A DNA stretch of 64,000 nt from Monoplex corrugatus (GCA_030674185.1 CM060307.1:66029405-66093404); one strand, 5' to 3'; counted from the stretch's first letter, positions 47,450-59,010 are shown. Translations and numbers: made by a program. The notes: generated from the letters alone by a model not told the origin.

Positions 47450-48183
47450 GATAATATGGATTGAAATCGGATCTGGTCAACTTTCTCCAGATTGGAGTGT
47501 CTTAATATAGGAGGATGCGTGGTATGGAGTAAGTTGAACAACAACCTCAATTGGAAGATAATCTGAAGACAAGGGATCTTCAAGTAAATTCCAGGAAACC
47601 AGACCACCAAGGTTGGCCAATGTGAAGGAGAGATCGATAGCAGAAGTGGAGTGGCCAGCAATATCAGGAATCCTGGTGGGGCTTCCACAATTTAGTAGGA
47701 CAACATCAGCATTCTGAATCTGTTCTCCAATAGCAGGGGAAGAGCCAGTATAGTTATTTTCCCAAAGTGCATCGCGACTGTTGAAATCACCGACAATGAG
47801 CCAATTGTCAGGAAAGTTAGTGAGCCAGTTAAAGTCAGCAGTGCGCTTTGGGTTGTAGTGGTTGAGGATGTGAAGATCTTGTCCTGGAGCTGTTTGTAGC
47901 GTTGTGACAACTCCATATCCCGCTGGTAAACTTGAAGCAGGCAAGGTGCCTTTCTCGCAGATAGTCCTTCAAGGACATAGGTGGCTGCCTGAATTGCTCC
48001 AGTTTCATCATGAACCTTAAGTGGTGGATAATGATAGCCAGGAAGCTTAGGGAGATGGCAAGCAGACCTAGTGAGAGACTGCAGGGCAAGGACTTCATAT
48101 GTATTGATGGAGACATTTTGTAGAAGCAGATCCAAGGCTGATGATATTGCCCGACAGTTCCACTGGAGAATTCTAATAGCCAT
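47450..48183 (-). pseudogene. Retrotransposon AP-endonuclease domain
   Basis: Minus strand: starts MAIRILQWNCRAI at 48183, typical of ORF2 starts. LIVGDFNSRDALW near 47790 carries the catalytic Asp/Asn pair; SAIDLSF and SSDYLPIEV (SDH changed to SDY) follow. A frameshift lies near 47900. Confidence 0.85.
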
Positions 48184-48234
48184 GACGTGTGGAGTTAGGA
48201 ATGTCTGAAGAAGTGCTACGAAGCCTTCGATCAA

Positions 48235-49289
48235 GGAGAGAACTATCGCAAGAAGGTTTTTTTGGGTATCGCGGGAAGAATTGTTGGGTGTGGGTCATCT
48301 ATAACAGGAAGGTGGATTGGGGATGGATATGAAGAATTGTTTCTCTACTTAGAAGTCGCACACACACAACAAGGAAGGAGAGTGACGAGAAGAAATTGGA
48401 CTGACTCATGAGAACATGTCTCATGTGAGTTCATAGATTATTCTCCGTATTTATTTAAGCAGTCAACTTCAGCATAAACGTGATTCACATTCCAACTGTC
48501 CTGGGTCCTAATATTCCTAAAATCCTAAGATGCACTACGAATCATCAGAACTTGCATATCACTAGAATGCTGAACACTTTCTTATGTCCTACTCTATTCT
48601 TTGCTTTGTGGAAAATCAAACTATACTACCTATTCTATCCCTACCCTAACTAAAGTATAAAATGAGACGTGGGATTACATACCTCTAAGATAGGTTGGAA
48701 GGTCTCTAGCTGGGTGGTAATCGAATGGGTCTATTCTATAGTGATTGACTTTTTGGCTTTTATACAGTGCGTTTCTGTTGTTTCTGTCACAAAACTTTCC
48801 CATCTGTCTTTCATTGGACATCGAAATTTGAATAACTAACCTGTCTTTCATTGGACATCGAAATTTGAATAACCAAGCAATCTTTGGCACCTGGCGGCCC
48901 TGGCTGTTATTCAACTTTCTGGACTTTTCGCTTGGACGTTGGTATTTGCTGAAACCTTTTGTGTACTAGATAATCTACCCTCTATAGTTGGATAAGACCA
49001 ATGTGAGCGTTAGATCCTGCTCTGTGGAAAATGTTGAGTAACCAGTTAATTCATGGATGGCGTGCTCTTCATTACGCAAACCTTACGTACGGTGTAACGA
49101 TACGGTCTGAGGGTGACTAGGTCGGTGGAAAATGTTGAGTAACCAGTCTAATCATGGATGGTGTGATCATTACGCAAATCTTACTTACCCGTCTAACAAT
49201 ATGGTCTGAGGGGGACTCTGTGAATAGAACCATGGGATCTGCTTTTGCAAATTGAGGTTTAAGACCTTCGAACAGTAGTTTTGATGACT
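48235..49289. other. Spacer in the retrotransposon, with two local duplications
   Basis: No ORF signature. A phrase with 'ctttcattggacatcgaaat' is repeated in tandem (48807-48841 and 48842-48880), and a ~110-bp block ('gtggaaaatgttgagtaacc' ... 'ggtctgaggg') is repeated at 49022-49113 and 49124-49213. Possibly a later insertion between ORF1 and ORF2. Confidence 0.5.
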
Positions 49290-50856
49290 TCAGCGACATG
49301 AAGTATATAGACTGGTCTTTTGTCTGGTTTTCTGACCTTGGTTTGGCAGTGGGGGATGGTCGGATGGATGTAGTTTGATAGTCATTATGGTTGGAGATCT
49401 TTGGTTTATGACTGTTGACGTTAATAGATTTCCGTCCTTTGGTAGATTTTTGTTGAGATGGAAGGGCGAGTGGACAATCCTTCGTTGTCTTTTGGCTTGG
49501 TGCTTACTTGAAGGAGTGCGAGTAGTAGAGTCAGAGCAAGGCTGTGAAGAATGTATCGCTACTTGATCGTTTGACACGGTGTTAGTCTTGCGATCAAGAG
49601 ATGTTTTAGGACTTGGTTCAGGTGCAACTGATGTACACTGTTGTCTCAATCTGCCTGAGGGAATGTTGAAATTCCAGTCCATGTCTTCCGCATCTTTTTT
49701 TGTCAATGTACCATTTCATTCTAGCCATGTGGAGGGCCTCTCCAAAGGGAACGAACTTGGTGTTTTTTCAATTCATGTGCAAGCCTCTGGATCTTGATTT
49801 CAGGGCATCTGGAGTCGGAAGCAGCATGCGAACCACAGCAGTTAACAGAGAAGAGATGTTGACTTTCACAGCTGTTGGTCGCATGGGATTTCCCACATTT
49901 TGCACATCGGGATGTTCGTCGTCGACACTCCGATTTGCTGTGGTCCAGTGTTTGGCATTTGGTGCATCGTCGGATGGGAGGAATGAAAGCTGACACACTG
50001 TGTAAAGAGTAGCCGAGTTTCACAGTGTCAGGTAGGCTGTCGCGTCTAAAGGCAACCTAACCAAGCCAGTGGGAGTGCCATTTTTAGTATTCAATCGTTG
50101 AATTGACTTCACGAAGAGGCCTTGGGCTTCTAGGTCGTCTCGAAGCAGTGTGTTGGCATTGTCCTCCATGGGCACTTCTTTGATGACGCCGATTACGATG
50201 TTTACCGGGATTCTGGTGCGGATCTCAATTGAATTACTGGGTGCTCCCGGTAGTGTAGTCAGCATGAGAAATTTACCTTGCTGTTGTGCTGAGGTGCATC
50301 CAACCAACCATTCACCACTGGATATGGGCTGGATGGACAGAACAGTGCCGACAGCATTTTTGAGCAGTTGTGCCTGCTGCCAGGATCCTAGTTTGGCGAA
50401 ATATCACCGGAAACTTGGAGAGCTCTGGTTTTGGAGCTGGTGCAGGCCTTGGCTTGGGTGGATTGAACAACTTGGTGGGAAGATCTTTGCCCATTTTCTT
50501 GGCAGTCGCTGCGTAGCTTGGTTTAGTTCTGCCTGGTGACTGGAGGAGCGGGAGACAAATCCGCATTGTCATTGTCATGGGTTGTAGGCGTTTCCTGGTC
50601 TGCCGCAGAGTTATCAGGGGAAGGTTCAGCCTCATCCCCAACATCAGAGTTGATGACAGTGTCCAGTGGTCAGTGTCTGGTGTGTCGAGAAGGACCGCTT
50701 CTTGTCACATACAAAGACTGGTGAAGGACAAGATCGCTTCTTTCCGTGAATTGGTACGGGTACGAAGAGTTCGTCTTCTTCGCTACTACTCTCAGAAAGA
50801 GTGTGAACTTGGACGAGTTCCTTGAGCGTTTGATCAGAAAGATCTGAAATAGTCAT
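49290..50856 (-). pseudogene. Retrotransposon ORF1 (gag-like, zinc knuckles)
   Basis: Minus strand, starting MTISDLSDQTLKEL at 50856. 50307-50020 encodes a domain (RIPVNIVIGVIKEVP...GLVRLPL) resembling the RRM-like region of I-group gag proteins. 50023-49721 has Cys/His clusters CTKC..LDHSKSEC and CAKCGKSHATNSC, then a third CC...C. A basic tail runs to 49290. Frame changes are needed near 50640, 50310 and 49715. Confidence 0.75.
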
Positions 50857-51085
50857 ATCTACGTCCTGATCGCTTTTTCCACAGGAACAGGAGCAGCTGC
50901 AGCGTCAGACTTGGTGCTGAAGTAGTCGAGATCAGATGGCGTAATCTATGACGTATGATGTGTCGATGGGCCGCTATGCGTGCATGATGTTACATGGCAC
51001 TCACACTCAATCGCTTATATTCTCCGCATGTGAACCGCATTGACGGCACCGCGAGCCCGCAGGCGAATCGACTCTTTGGGGCCCC

Positions 51086-51530
51086 TTAGGGGCCAGATTT
51101 GTGTTTCTTCGTGCAAGCTCAGCGGTGATTCATCAGAAAATTCTACGCAGCACACATGTTGTGAGCTTTCTTTCAAGGGTTTTGGTTACAGACCAGGTCT
51201 GGCACTGATACATAAATGTGGATACAAAGATCCTACGGATTTTTTTCCATAGGGATACTTGGGTGTTTTATCAGGTAACAGTCTTTAACCTGCATGAATG
51301 TAGGTGGCCAACAGAGGCTATGAGCCGGTGAATAGCCAGTCTGTGTTATTGTTCATATCTGTGTCTGAGCGTCAAACTGCATTGCTGGCCATTCTTCCTC
51401 TTCTTTCGTTACTATTTGAAATCCCTGCGTTTGAAGGAAGTATCAAAATGTAGTGAGCTTTGTATTAGTCTTCAGTTTCAATAAAAAAAAAAATACTTTG
51501 CATGTTCACGTTTGCATTGTTTTCCCGAAA
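51086..51530. other. Insertion-side flank without recognised content
   Basis: Absent from copy 2. It ends in an AATAAAAAAAAAAATA string at 51479-51494, which could be a retroposon tail on the plus strand. Not otherwise identified. Confidence 0.35.
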
Positions 51531-51587
51531 CCCCTCCCTCCCCCAGCTTATTCTTTTTCTGTGGATATGGTACGCATAACTGAGTGT

Positions 51588-51588
51588 T

Positions 51589-51640
<52 letters not shown>
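51588..51640. repeat. (GT)n microsatellite in intron 1
   Basis: Pure GT; the paralogous tract at 61207-61362 is longer. Confidence 0.95.
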
Positions 51641-51641
<1 letters not shown>

Positions 51642-51704
51642 TGGAGTGAGTGTTAGGTGTGTGTGTGTGTGGATTGTTAGGGTTCATGATCATCATACTT
51701 TTAA

Positions 51705-51952
<248 letters not shown>

Positions 51953-52258
51953 GTGAGTAAACAAAAAGATTTTTTTTCTCAAAATGAGGGGAAAAAAGGA
52001 AACAAAATGAAAAAGAAACTAGGAGTAGGACTTAGAGAAAATGAGAACAAACAAACAAACAAAAATGCTCATGGGAGAGGGTATAATGCGTACTTAATGT
52101 TGTCATCTAGGCCTTCAGTTTAAAATAAGAGCAACGATTCCTTTCCAGTCTGCAGGTAAAAAGGTGTTTCACATCCAATGTGTCCCCAAACAGATCCCCC
52201 CAAGCCCCCTTCTCCTTCCCCCAAATAATTTCATTGAATTTTAGATGGACTGGAAACT

Positions 52259-52375
52259 GACATCTGAACCTTCCTTGACTTCCGTTTGTTTTGCAGCTGT
52301 TACATTCCCATTGGTTTTATTTGCTCATGTGAAAGTTGTAAACTTATGATGTCATCTGTGCCGTCTTTTTGAGTA
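52259..52375 (+). repeat. 117-bp direct repeat, left of LINE
   Basis: Matches 53858-53974 with one visible difference (G versus A at 52284). Copy 2 has the sequence once (about 61969-62065), as an unoccupied site. Confidence 0.9.
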
Positions 52376-53857
52376 GTAGGCCTCCCTCGGTCAAGGCTGA
52401 CCATGGACAAAGTACATCCGTTCTAATGTCTAGATGGGCTGTCTGATTGGTCCAAGCAGCGTCGCCTGTGGCTGTAGAGACCAATGCGAGAGAGGCAGTC
52501 TCTGTCGCAGTGGTCGCATGTGTATGCTGATGCTGGTCTGTTGCCTGTCATCCCTTTTCTGCGGACTCGCTTTTCTGCTGCAGCAGCTGACAGTTTGTCC
52601 TCATCAATTCGCAGCTGTTTCATGAGAGTGGTTCTCCAGCTGTTGCGGTCGTCTGCGAGGTCCTCCCAGGACTCAGTGTTGATTTCAAGCGCCTTCATGT
52701 CACGTTTGCAAACGTCTTTGTATCTCAGTTGTAGGCGGCCAGTGTTTCTCTGCCCTGTGGCAAGCTCACCATAAAGGATGTCTTTTGGGATGCGACCATC
52801 TTCCATGCGGCGAACGTGGCCCAACCAGCGCAGCCGACGCTGTCTCAGCATGGTATGCATGGTTGGGAGGCCAGCACGGGTCAGGATTTCGGTGTTGATC
52901 ACCTTGTCTTGCCAGGAAATGCCGAGTATGCGCCATAGGCTTCTCAGGTGGAAGATATTGATCCTTTTCTCCTGATGAGCATGCGTGGTCCACACCTCGC
53001 TGCCATACAGCAAGGTGCTGAGGACACAGGCGTTGTATACAGCCATATTTGTCTTCTTGGTCAGCTTCGGGTTTGTCCACACCCTTTGTGTGAGGCGGGC
53101 TAGTGTTGTGGCTGCCTTCCCGATCCTCTTGTCAATCTCTGTGTCAAGGGAGAGGTTATCGGTGATGGTGGACCCAAGATATGTAAATTGGTGGATGGCT
53201 TCAAGCTCGTAGTCATCAGTGGTGATGGCTGGTGGAGATGGCGTGTCTTGGCCCAGGACGTTTGTCTTCTTAAGACTGATGGTCAGACCTTGCAGGCCTG
53301 GGAGAAGCGGTCCATTAGTGACTGCAAGTCCAGCTGAGTATGGGTCACAACAGCAGCATCGTCAGCAAATAGCATGTCTCTGATGAGGCTTCACGGACCT
53401 TTGTCCTTGCTCTGAAGCGGGCGAGGTTGAAGAGCCTGCCATCTGATCTGATCCGCAGGTGGATCCCTTCTTGTACTGTGCTGAACGCATGCCTCATGAG
53501 GAGAGCAAAGACGATTCCAAAGAGGGTTGGGGCCAGGACGCAGCCTTGTTTCACACCGCTGTGTATGTCGAAGGGCTTGGAGAGGTTTCCGTTGAACTGC
53601 ACCATCCCTTTCATGTTGGAGTGGAAGGACTCAATTAAGCTGTGCAGTTTGGGGGGGGGGGGGGGGGGGGGGCAGCCGATTTTTCGGAGAGCCCTGAAAA
53701 GGCCATCTCTGCTGGTTAGGTCAAAGGCCTTGGTGAGGTCAATGAATGCCACATACAGGGGCATCCGCTGCTCTCTGCACTTCTAGATTTGGCGAAGGGA
53801 AAAGACGATGTCTACCGTGGATCTCTCTGCTCGAAAACCACACTGTGATTCCGGGTA
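52376..53857 (-). mobile_element. 5'-truncated LINE with C-terminal zinc finger
   Basis: Minus strand: begins inside the RT domain (YPESQCGFRAERSTVDIVFS at 53855), then AFIDLTKAFD, SGVKQGCVLAPTLFGI near 53560, a damaged active-site region near 53370, and 53082-52423 with LLYGSEVWTTHAHQEKRINI, RRLRWLGHVRRMEDGRIPK and YTCDHCDRDCLSRIGLYSH (C-x2-C...H finger) before the stop at 52423. The end is 'ccgagggaggcctac' without poly(A). A run of about 24 G at 53650-53672 lies within RT and shifts the frame. Likely inactive. Confidence 0.85.
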
Positions 53858-53974
53858 GACATCTGAACCTTCCTTGACTTCCATTTGTTTTGCAGCTGTT
53901 ACATTCCCATTGGTTTTATTTGCTCATGTGAAAGTTGTAAACTTATGATGTCATCTGTGCCGTCTTTTTGAGTA
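53858..53974 (+). repeat. 117-bp direct repeat, right of LINE
   Basis: Second copy of 52259-52375. It continues without a break into sequence shared with copy 2 ('cacagagtataa'). Confidence 0.9.
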
Positions 53975-54237
53975 CACAGAGTATAAGACAGGGCTCACAC
54001 ATTTCAGGGTTAATTGTGTAGTAACTGTCATAGTGACATGCTCTCTTCTGTGCTATTCATTTTCGCCAAAGCCAAAATAAGTTTTTGTTTTTTGCAGTTC
54101 TCATCTGCAACATTGATGAGACTGCATAAGGCAACTGTAAATTGTAACTGGAATTAAAACTGATTAAAGAGAAGATGATGGCACTTGGATATTTTCCATA
54201 TGTGCTCCACCTAGATCTACCATTAGGCCTATAAGAC

Positions 54238-54509
54238 ATCCAAAACAAGTGTGGCTGCCCGTGTTCAAGCAAACAGGAACCAGAAAACAAAACAAAACAA
54301 AACAAAAACAAACAAACAAAAACGAAAAAAGAATCAGAATGTGTACTTACATGTAGTACAGCCAGACGAGGCAGGCGCAAATTTTACAAAGGTCATTTGG
54401 CCAAAAACTTGAGCCTGTTGTGTCTGGTTGTATTGAATATGCAAATGGCGAGTTGGCCGAAAATTTGAGCCTGTCTTGTCAGGTTGTATTAAATACGCGT
54501 TCTGAGCCT

Positions 54510-54542
<33 letters not shown>

Positions 54543-54555
54543 CGTTTTTTCATCT
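54238..54555. mobile_element. Repeat related to the 29.2-kb foldback element
   Basis: Starts 'ccaaaacaagtgtggctgcc', as at 29218, and carries 'cgcaaattttacaaaggtca', 'gttggccgaaaatttgagcc' and 'ttgtattaaatacgcgttct', shared with both arms at 29.2-29.6 kb. A T run of about 30 is at 54511-54542. It is missing from the same place in copy 2 (near 62310), so it inserted after the duplication. Confidence 0.7.
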
Positions 54556-54800
54556 GGTGTCAGTTATAAGATCTGGGTTCAGTTTTGCCTGGGTAGCAGC
54601 AGTGGGTAGAGTGACCTGCCTGGCCAGGACAGCTAGTGCTTGAACCCACATAAGATCAAATACAGATGTTAAAGATCCTGTCAGTCATGTCAGTGTTCAC
54701 TTACAGAAACACGGAAATACTCAGCATGCACATCCTTTAAAAGGCCTTTGACTATCTACATGACAGAGTAACCCACTGAAGATGAGGTATGTAGAATGTA
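54556..54800 (+). mobile_element. tRNA-derived SINE body in intron 2
   Basis: 'aagatctgggttcagttttg' (box B-like), 'gttaaagatcctgtcagtca', 'gaaatactcagcatgcacat' and 'catgacagagtaacccactg' match 62376-62620 and the SINE at 35161-35430. Present in both gene copies, hence older than the duplication. Confidence 0.75.
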
Positions 54801-54845
54801 TAATAACATATAACACCTGCACAATATGGGTCAGACAGTCAGAGC

Positions 54846-54934
<89 letters not shown>

Positions 54935-54943
54935 TTATATATA

Positions 54944-54983
<40 letters not shown>
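54846..54983. repeat. (CA)n(AT)n compound microsatellite
   Basis: About 75 bases of CA followed by about 60 of TA. Copy 2 retains a short AT tract (62840-62884) and no CA run. Confidence 0.95.
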
Positions 54984-54991
<8 letters not shown>

Positions 54992-55335
54992 CTTTGTATC
55001 TGAGAACACACTGCTTGGGACTCAAACAACAACAACAACAAACCTAAAAGGCATGAAAAAAATCTGGGAGACTCTTTACACTCGTGCAAACTACTTTGTG
55101 TTGGCAAAGTCCTGATGAAAACTTGATATATACATGTATGTATAATACGAAACATTAGCTGACATAGGATGGGACGTCAGTAACATATTTTGGAGAAATA
55201 TTCTTGTGATTGTTTAATGTATTGACTCTTGGGTGTTTGAAGAAAGACTCAAAAGTACTAATAGATTTTTAAGGGCAAATATAGTCTGCATGTAACATTA
55301 CTTTCATGTTGGATTTTTTACTCTGTTTCTGACAG

Positions 55336-55454
55336 ATATCAAAGCAGAGAAACAATTGCTGAACTGTGATACAAGCGTTGCCAAGCTGATCCAGTTTCTG
55401 GAGAAGAACACCTTTGAGAATGGAGTCCATGTTGATTATTATGATGAACTTTAA
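55336..55454 (+). pseudogene. SPR: Sepiapterin reductase copy 1, exon 3
   Basis: Encodes IKAEKQLLNCDTSVAKLI, QFLEKNTFENGVHVDYYDEL and TAA at 55452-55454. The C-terminal VDYYD matches the conserved GAHVDFYD end of animal SPR, whose Asp contacts the pterin substrate in mammalian enzymes. The exon is intact, but exon 2 is frameshifted. Length and splice phase equal those of copy 2. Confidence 0.85.
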
Positions 55455-55635
55455 AGTCTGACCATGGTTGTTTTCAAACAATAGAAATTGCGAGTAAATT
55501 TACATTGACTATATGTCACATGAGAGTAAAGGAAAATGGGATACTTTTCGTGATTCTTCCTTATTTCACAAGCAATGGCTTTTGTTTTCATCGGCCATTC
55601 TTTAGTGTAATTTTGTATGATGGTGTGGTCAGATC

Positions 55636-55641
55636 AATAAA
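55636..55641 (+). terminator. Poly(A) signal AATAAA of SPR copy 1
   Basis: AATAAA 182 bases after the stop, in 'gatcaataaaaacctg'. The aligned position of copy 2 reads 'gatcaatatgtgtg'. Confidence 0.7.
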
Positions 55642-55965
55642 AACCTGTATATGTTTGTCTTTGACATTCTTGAATTGTGTATATGTTTATTGTTGACATG
55701 AACATTATTATCAGTTGTTCCATAGCATTTTTATTTCAGCATTCTATGTGTGATCGTATTGTAATAATAACCCAGTTCTAGATAGATCAGTGACATGTAA
55801 GTGAATAGTTATAGCAATGTCTGCGGTGTGTTTACTGAATCTATTTTGTGTATTTCAGTATAATTGAAAATTTATTTTAGGCCTCTTTGTAATCAGTATG
55901 TTATAGAAAAATCCATATACATCAGTACCATTCCATTTATTGGTTAGTTGTCTGATGGCTGTTTC

Positions 55966-56396
55966 TTTCTTTCTTTTTTTTCTTTTCTTTTTTCATTGTT
56001 CCTAATATTAATCTTTTTTACAATTTTGGATCAAGTGCACATATATTCACCCATGCATGCGCAAATGTTCTTTTTTCCCTTCCTTTTTTCTTTCTTTTCT
56101 TTTTTTTTTTAAAGAAAAGGCTGAATTAAATGAAACTTTTGCTGCCACTTTGTACTGGAACGTATGAGTCATTACATTGAACAATAAAACACAATGTACC
56201 AGAAAATCAAACAACAAAACTTCATTAATTTGTGCAGGCCAGCAGCTATGACTGAACAGTGTGTGCACGCTGTTTATGTATACATACATGTCCCTCTTAA
56301 ATATGTGCACACACATACACATATTTTCAATTCAAAGTTAAAAGCACTATAAATATTTAATTTGTGAAACTTGAAAATTGACACTTGAGACAAGCA
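55966..56396. other. Spacer between duplication units
   Basis: Homology to unit 2 stops near 55965. T-rich and CT-rich sequence follows (55968-56112). No gene was seen. Confidence 0.5.
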
Positions 56397-57071
56397 GTTT
56401 CAACGAGTACATCTCGATACGTCCCAGGCTCGATGCGTCCCAGGTTCGATACGTCCAAGGTTCGACGCGTCCCAGGTTCGATACGTCCCAGGTTCGACAC
56501 GTCCCAGGTTCGATACGTCCCAGGTTCGACGCGTCCCAGGTTCGATACTTCCCAGGTTGATGCGCGCGCGCGCGCACGCACGCGTGTGTGTGGTTGTGGT
56601 TGTGCGCGCGCACGTGTGCATGTGTGTACGTGTTGTGCAGCTGTGTCTATGTGTGTGTTTGCGCGCGTGTGTGTGTATGTGTTGCGCGTGTGTGTGTATG
56701 TGTGTGCGCGCGCGCGCGCGTGTATGTGCGTGGTTGTGCGCTCGTGCGTGTGTGCATGTACGTAAGTGTTGTGCGGGTATTGTATGTGCGTGCGTGCGTG
56801 ATTGTGCGCCTGCGTGAGTGTATGTGTGTATGTGTTGCGCGCGTATGCGTGTATGTTTTTGTGTGTATGTGTGTGTGCGTGTATGTGTGTGTGCGCGCGC
56901 ACACAACCACACACACACGCGTGCACACACACATACACACTCACGCGCGTGCGTGCATACATACACACAAACATACGCGCACGCGCAGAACACATACACG
57001 CGCGCACGTGCGCACACAGACACATACACACAGCCTCACAACACATACACATACGCACGCGCGCACAACCA

Positions 57072-57103
<32 letters not shown>

Positions 57104-57203
57104 TCGACCTGGGACGCGTCGAACCTGGGACGTATCGAATCTGGGACGCGTCGAACCTGGGACGCGTCGAACCTGGGACGTATCGAGATGTCCCCGTTTC
57201 AAC
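56397..57203. mobile_element. 791-bp foldback element with 8-bp TSD and 16-bp repeat arms
   Basis: GTTTCAAC flanks it (56397-56404 and 57196-57203). Inverted ends GAGTACATCTCGATACGTCC and GGGGACATCTCGATACGTCC differ at two positions. Each arm continues as a 16-bp tandem repeat alternating 'cgatacgtcccaggtt' and 'cgacgcgtcccaggtt' (about nine copies left, five right, inverted). The interior is alternating GC/GT on the left and GC/AC on the right, turning over near 56893-56900, so nearly the whole element can pair with itself. Frames of up to 381 residues are compositional. An 8-bp duplication is typical of hAT-type transposition; no transposase is present. Confidence 0.85.
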
Positions 57204-57233
57204 AATTGAGCTGCAGAAAAATAACAAGGCTGA

Positions 57234-57366
<133 letters not shown>

Positions 57367-57464
57367 TTCTGTCTGTCTGTCTGTCTCTTTCTCTCTCTGT
57401 GCGTGCATGTGTGTGTGTGTGTTTTGGGTTGAGTTAATATCTTCAGCAATATTAATATCAGTGT

Positions 57465-57507
57465 GTGTGTGTGCATGTGCGTGCGCACGTGTGTGTGTGT
57501 GTGTGTG

Positions 57508-57541
<34 letters not shown>
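57465..57541. repeat. (GT)n microsatellite
   Basis: Interrupted GT repeat, marking the left edge of duplication unit 2; unit 1 has a short GT tract at the same place (41286-41330). Confidence 0.85.
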
Positions 57542-57544
<3 letters not shown>

Positions 57545-57677
57545 GAATGTGTGTCAGCAAGGATTTCTCAGCCATTAATGGACAGATCAGTTTATATACA
57601 AAATCAGATATTTGGGTTGTTCACAATCACGCACGCACGCACATATCAATCAACTAGCCAGCTAATAACAATAATAT

Positions 57678-58079
57678 ACTATCTAGCCAGCAAAGCCAGA
57701 ACAAGATTGAGGCAGCTGAGATGTGGTTTCTGAGAAGAGTGTTGAGAGTTCCAGGGACAGCAAAGAAAACAACGAGACAGTCTTGATGGAGGCAGACACA
57801 CGTAGATCATTCATAAGGAAGATTAGGAAAAGACAGGCAACATTTATAGGCCATTTTATGAGGAAAGGGGATTTGGAGCACCTGATCACAACAGGAAAGC
57901 TGGAGGGAAAGAGAGCACCAGGTAGACCCAGGGAGAAAATAATAGACGGACTTGCAGAGTGGCTGAAGACAAGGAGGGTGGAGGAGATGCTTGAAGCAAC
58001 AAGAGATAGAGACAGATGGAAGTCCATGATTGCCAACACCATACGGCAGGGCACCTGATGATGATGACTATCTAGCCAG
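57678..58079 (+). mobile_element. 376-bp LINE 3' fragment with 13-bp TSD
   Basis: ACTATCTAGCCAG flanks it at 57678-57690 and 58067-58079. The body encodes QNKIEAAEMWFLRRVLRVP, then after a frameshift RRSFIRKIRKRQATFIGHFM and GKLEGKRAPGRPREKI, stops, and ends (GATGAT). It is the same family as 14090, 35618 and 37890. Unit 1 lacks it, so insertion followed the duplication. Confidence 0.9.
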
Positions 58080-58490
58080 TATCAATTAAGAAGGCAACTA
58101 ACTACATCCTCCTCCTCCTCCTCATCATCATCAGTATAGTATGTTCAAGTAACTTAACATGTTAACAATCAACATCAACAAAACTTATCAAAATCAAACA
58201 AAGCCAAACCAAACACAATCTAACAAATGGGCATATCTAGATCAACACTACCAGATATCATATAAGCAATACGTGCCACTGATATCAATATGAGACAACT
58301 CCATTAATTAAAATGAATAGGCCTACGTATGTGTGACAATAAAACCCCGGTAGCTACTCTTGTCCAGGGACAGTTTTGACGCACCACTCATTAGGCCTAT
58401 GCCTAGCATCGGCTCTCGTGTGGCACGCGGCCGCTACATTCGGGGAGATCTGATTCAGTATAGTGCACCATACCGTATCGTTTGTCAACA

Positions 58491-59010
58491 ATGTTTTCAC
58501 TGAAAACGGTGTGTTTCGTGACAGGGGCAAGTCGTGGGCTTGGTGAAAGTATCGCTGTGAACCTTGCTTGTAAGTTTCCAGCGGGATCAATGATAGTTCT
58601 GCTGGCAAGAAACGAGAGTGCTTTAGATACTGTCAAAAAGGGTCTGTTGGAGAAAGCACCACACGTCACAGCAGTGACCCGGCGCTTCGACCAAAGCTCA
58701 CAGGATCAAAGCCAGTTCAATACATTATTCTCCCAAACCTTTGAGTCAGTGGATGCCAGAGCTGCAGATTTCCAGCAAGCCATTATCATTCACAATGCTG
58801 GCAGTATCGAACCGATGAAGTATATACGTAACCTACCAGGCGTACAGGAGCTGAGGCATTATTTTGACACCAATCTATCTGGTGTTATAGCGTTAACCAC
58901 AGAATTTTTGAAGTTCTTTCCAGGATCATCGGCTGCTAGTCGTGTTGTCATCAACATCAGTTCCCTGGCAGCTATACAACCGTTCAAAAGCTGGGCACTG
59001 TACAGCACAG
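58491..59010 (+). CDS. SPR: Sepiapterin reductase copy 2, exon 1
   Basis: The first of three exons of an intact 263-residue reading (520 + 153 + 119 nt), close to the roughly 261 residues of vertebrate SPR. It has TGASRGLGES (NADPH-binding glycine motif), LLARNES, HNAGSIEP, VVINISSLAA (catalytic Ser) and YSTG, whose Tyr precedes the exon-2 Lys by four residues, as in all SDR enzymes. The enzyme makes tetrahydrobiopterin, cofactor of aromatic amino acid hydroxylases and NO synthase. ATG at 58491 follows CAACA; no in-frame ATG lies upstream in the open frame. No signal peptide or membrane segment, so cytosolic. It differs from copy 1 at nine of 173 residues by eye. Confidence 0.93.

Larger units (their letters stand above)
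44236..51085 (-). mobile_element. I/Nimb-like non-LTR retrotransposon, nearly full length, broken
   Basis: Antisense to the host gene. Order on the minus strand: ORF1 with CCHC zinc knuckles (50856 to about 49290), a spacer (49290-48235), ORF2 endonuclease (about 48183-47450), reverse transcriptase (about 47000-45700), RNase H (about 45450-44900), 3' region to about 44236. The APE-EN + RT + RNase H order with a knuckle-bearing ORF1 is that of the I group (I, Nimb, Ingi). Frameshifts break every domain. The ends are approximate: I saw no clear target-site duplication. Copy 2 of the gene lacks the element. Confidence 0.8.
51953..55335 (+). other. Intron 2 of SPR copy 1 (3.4 kb)
   Basis: Donor GTGAGTAA, acceptor TTTCTGACAG. 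Holds a LINE insertion, a foldback-related repeat, a SINE and (CA)n(AT)n absent or shorter in copy 2. Confidence 0.85.
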
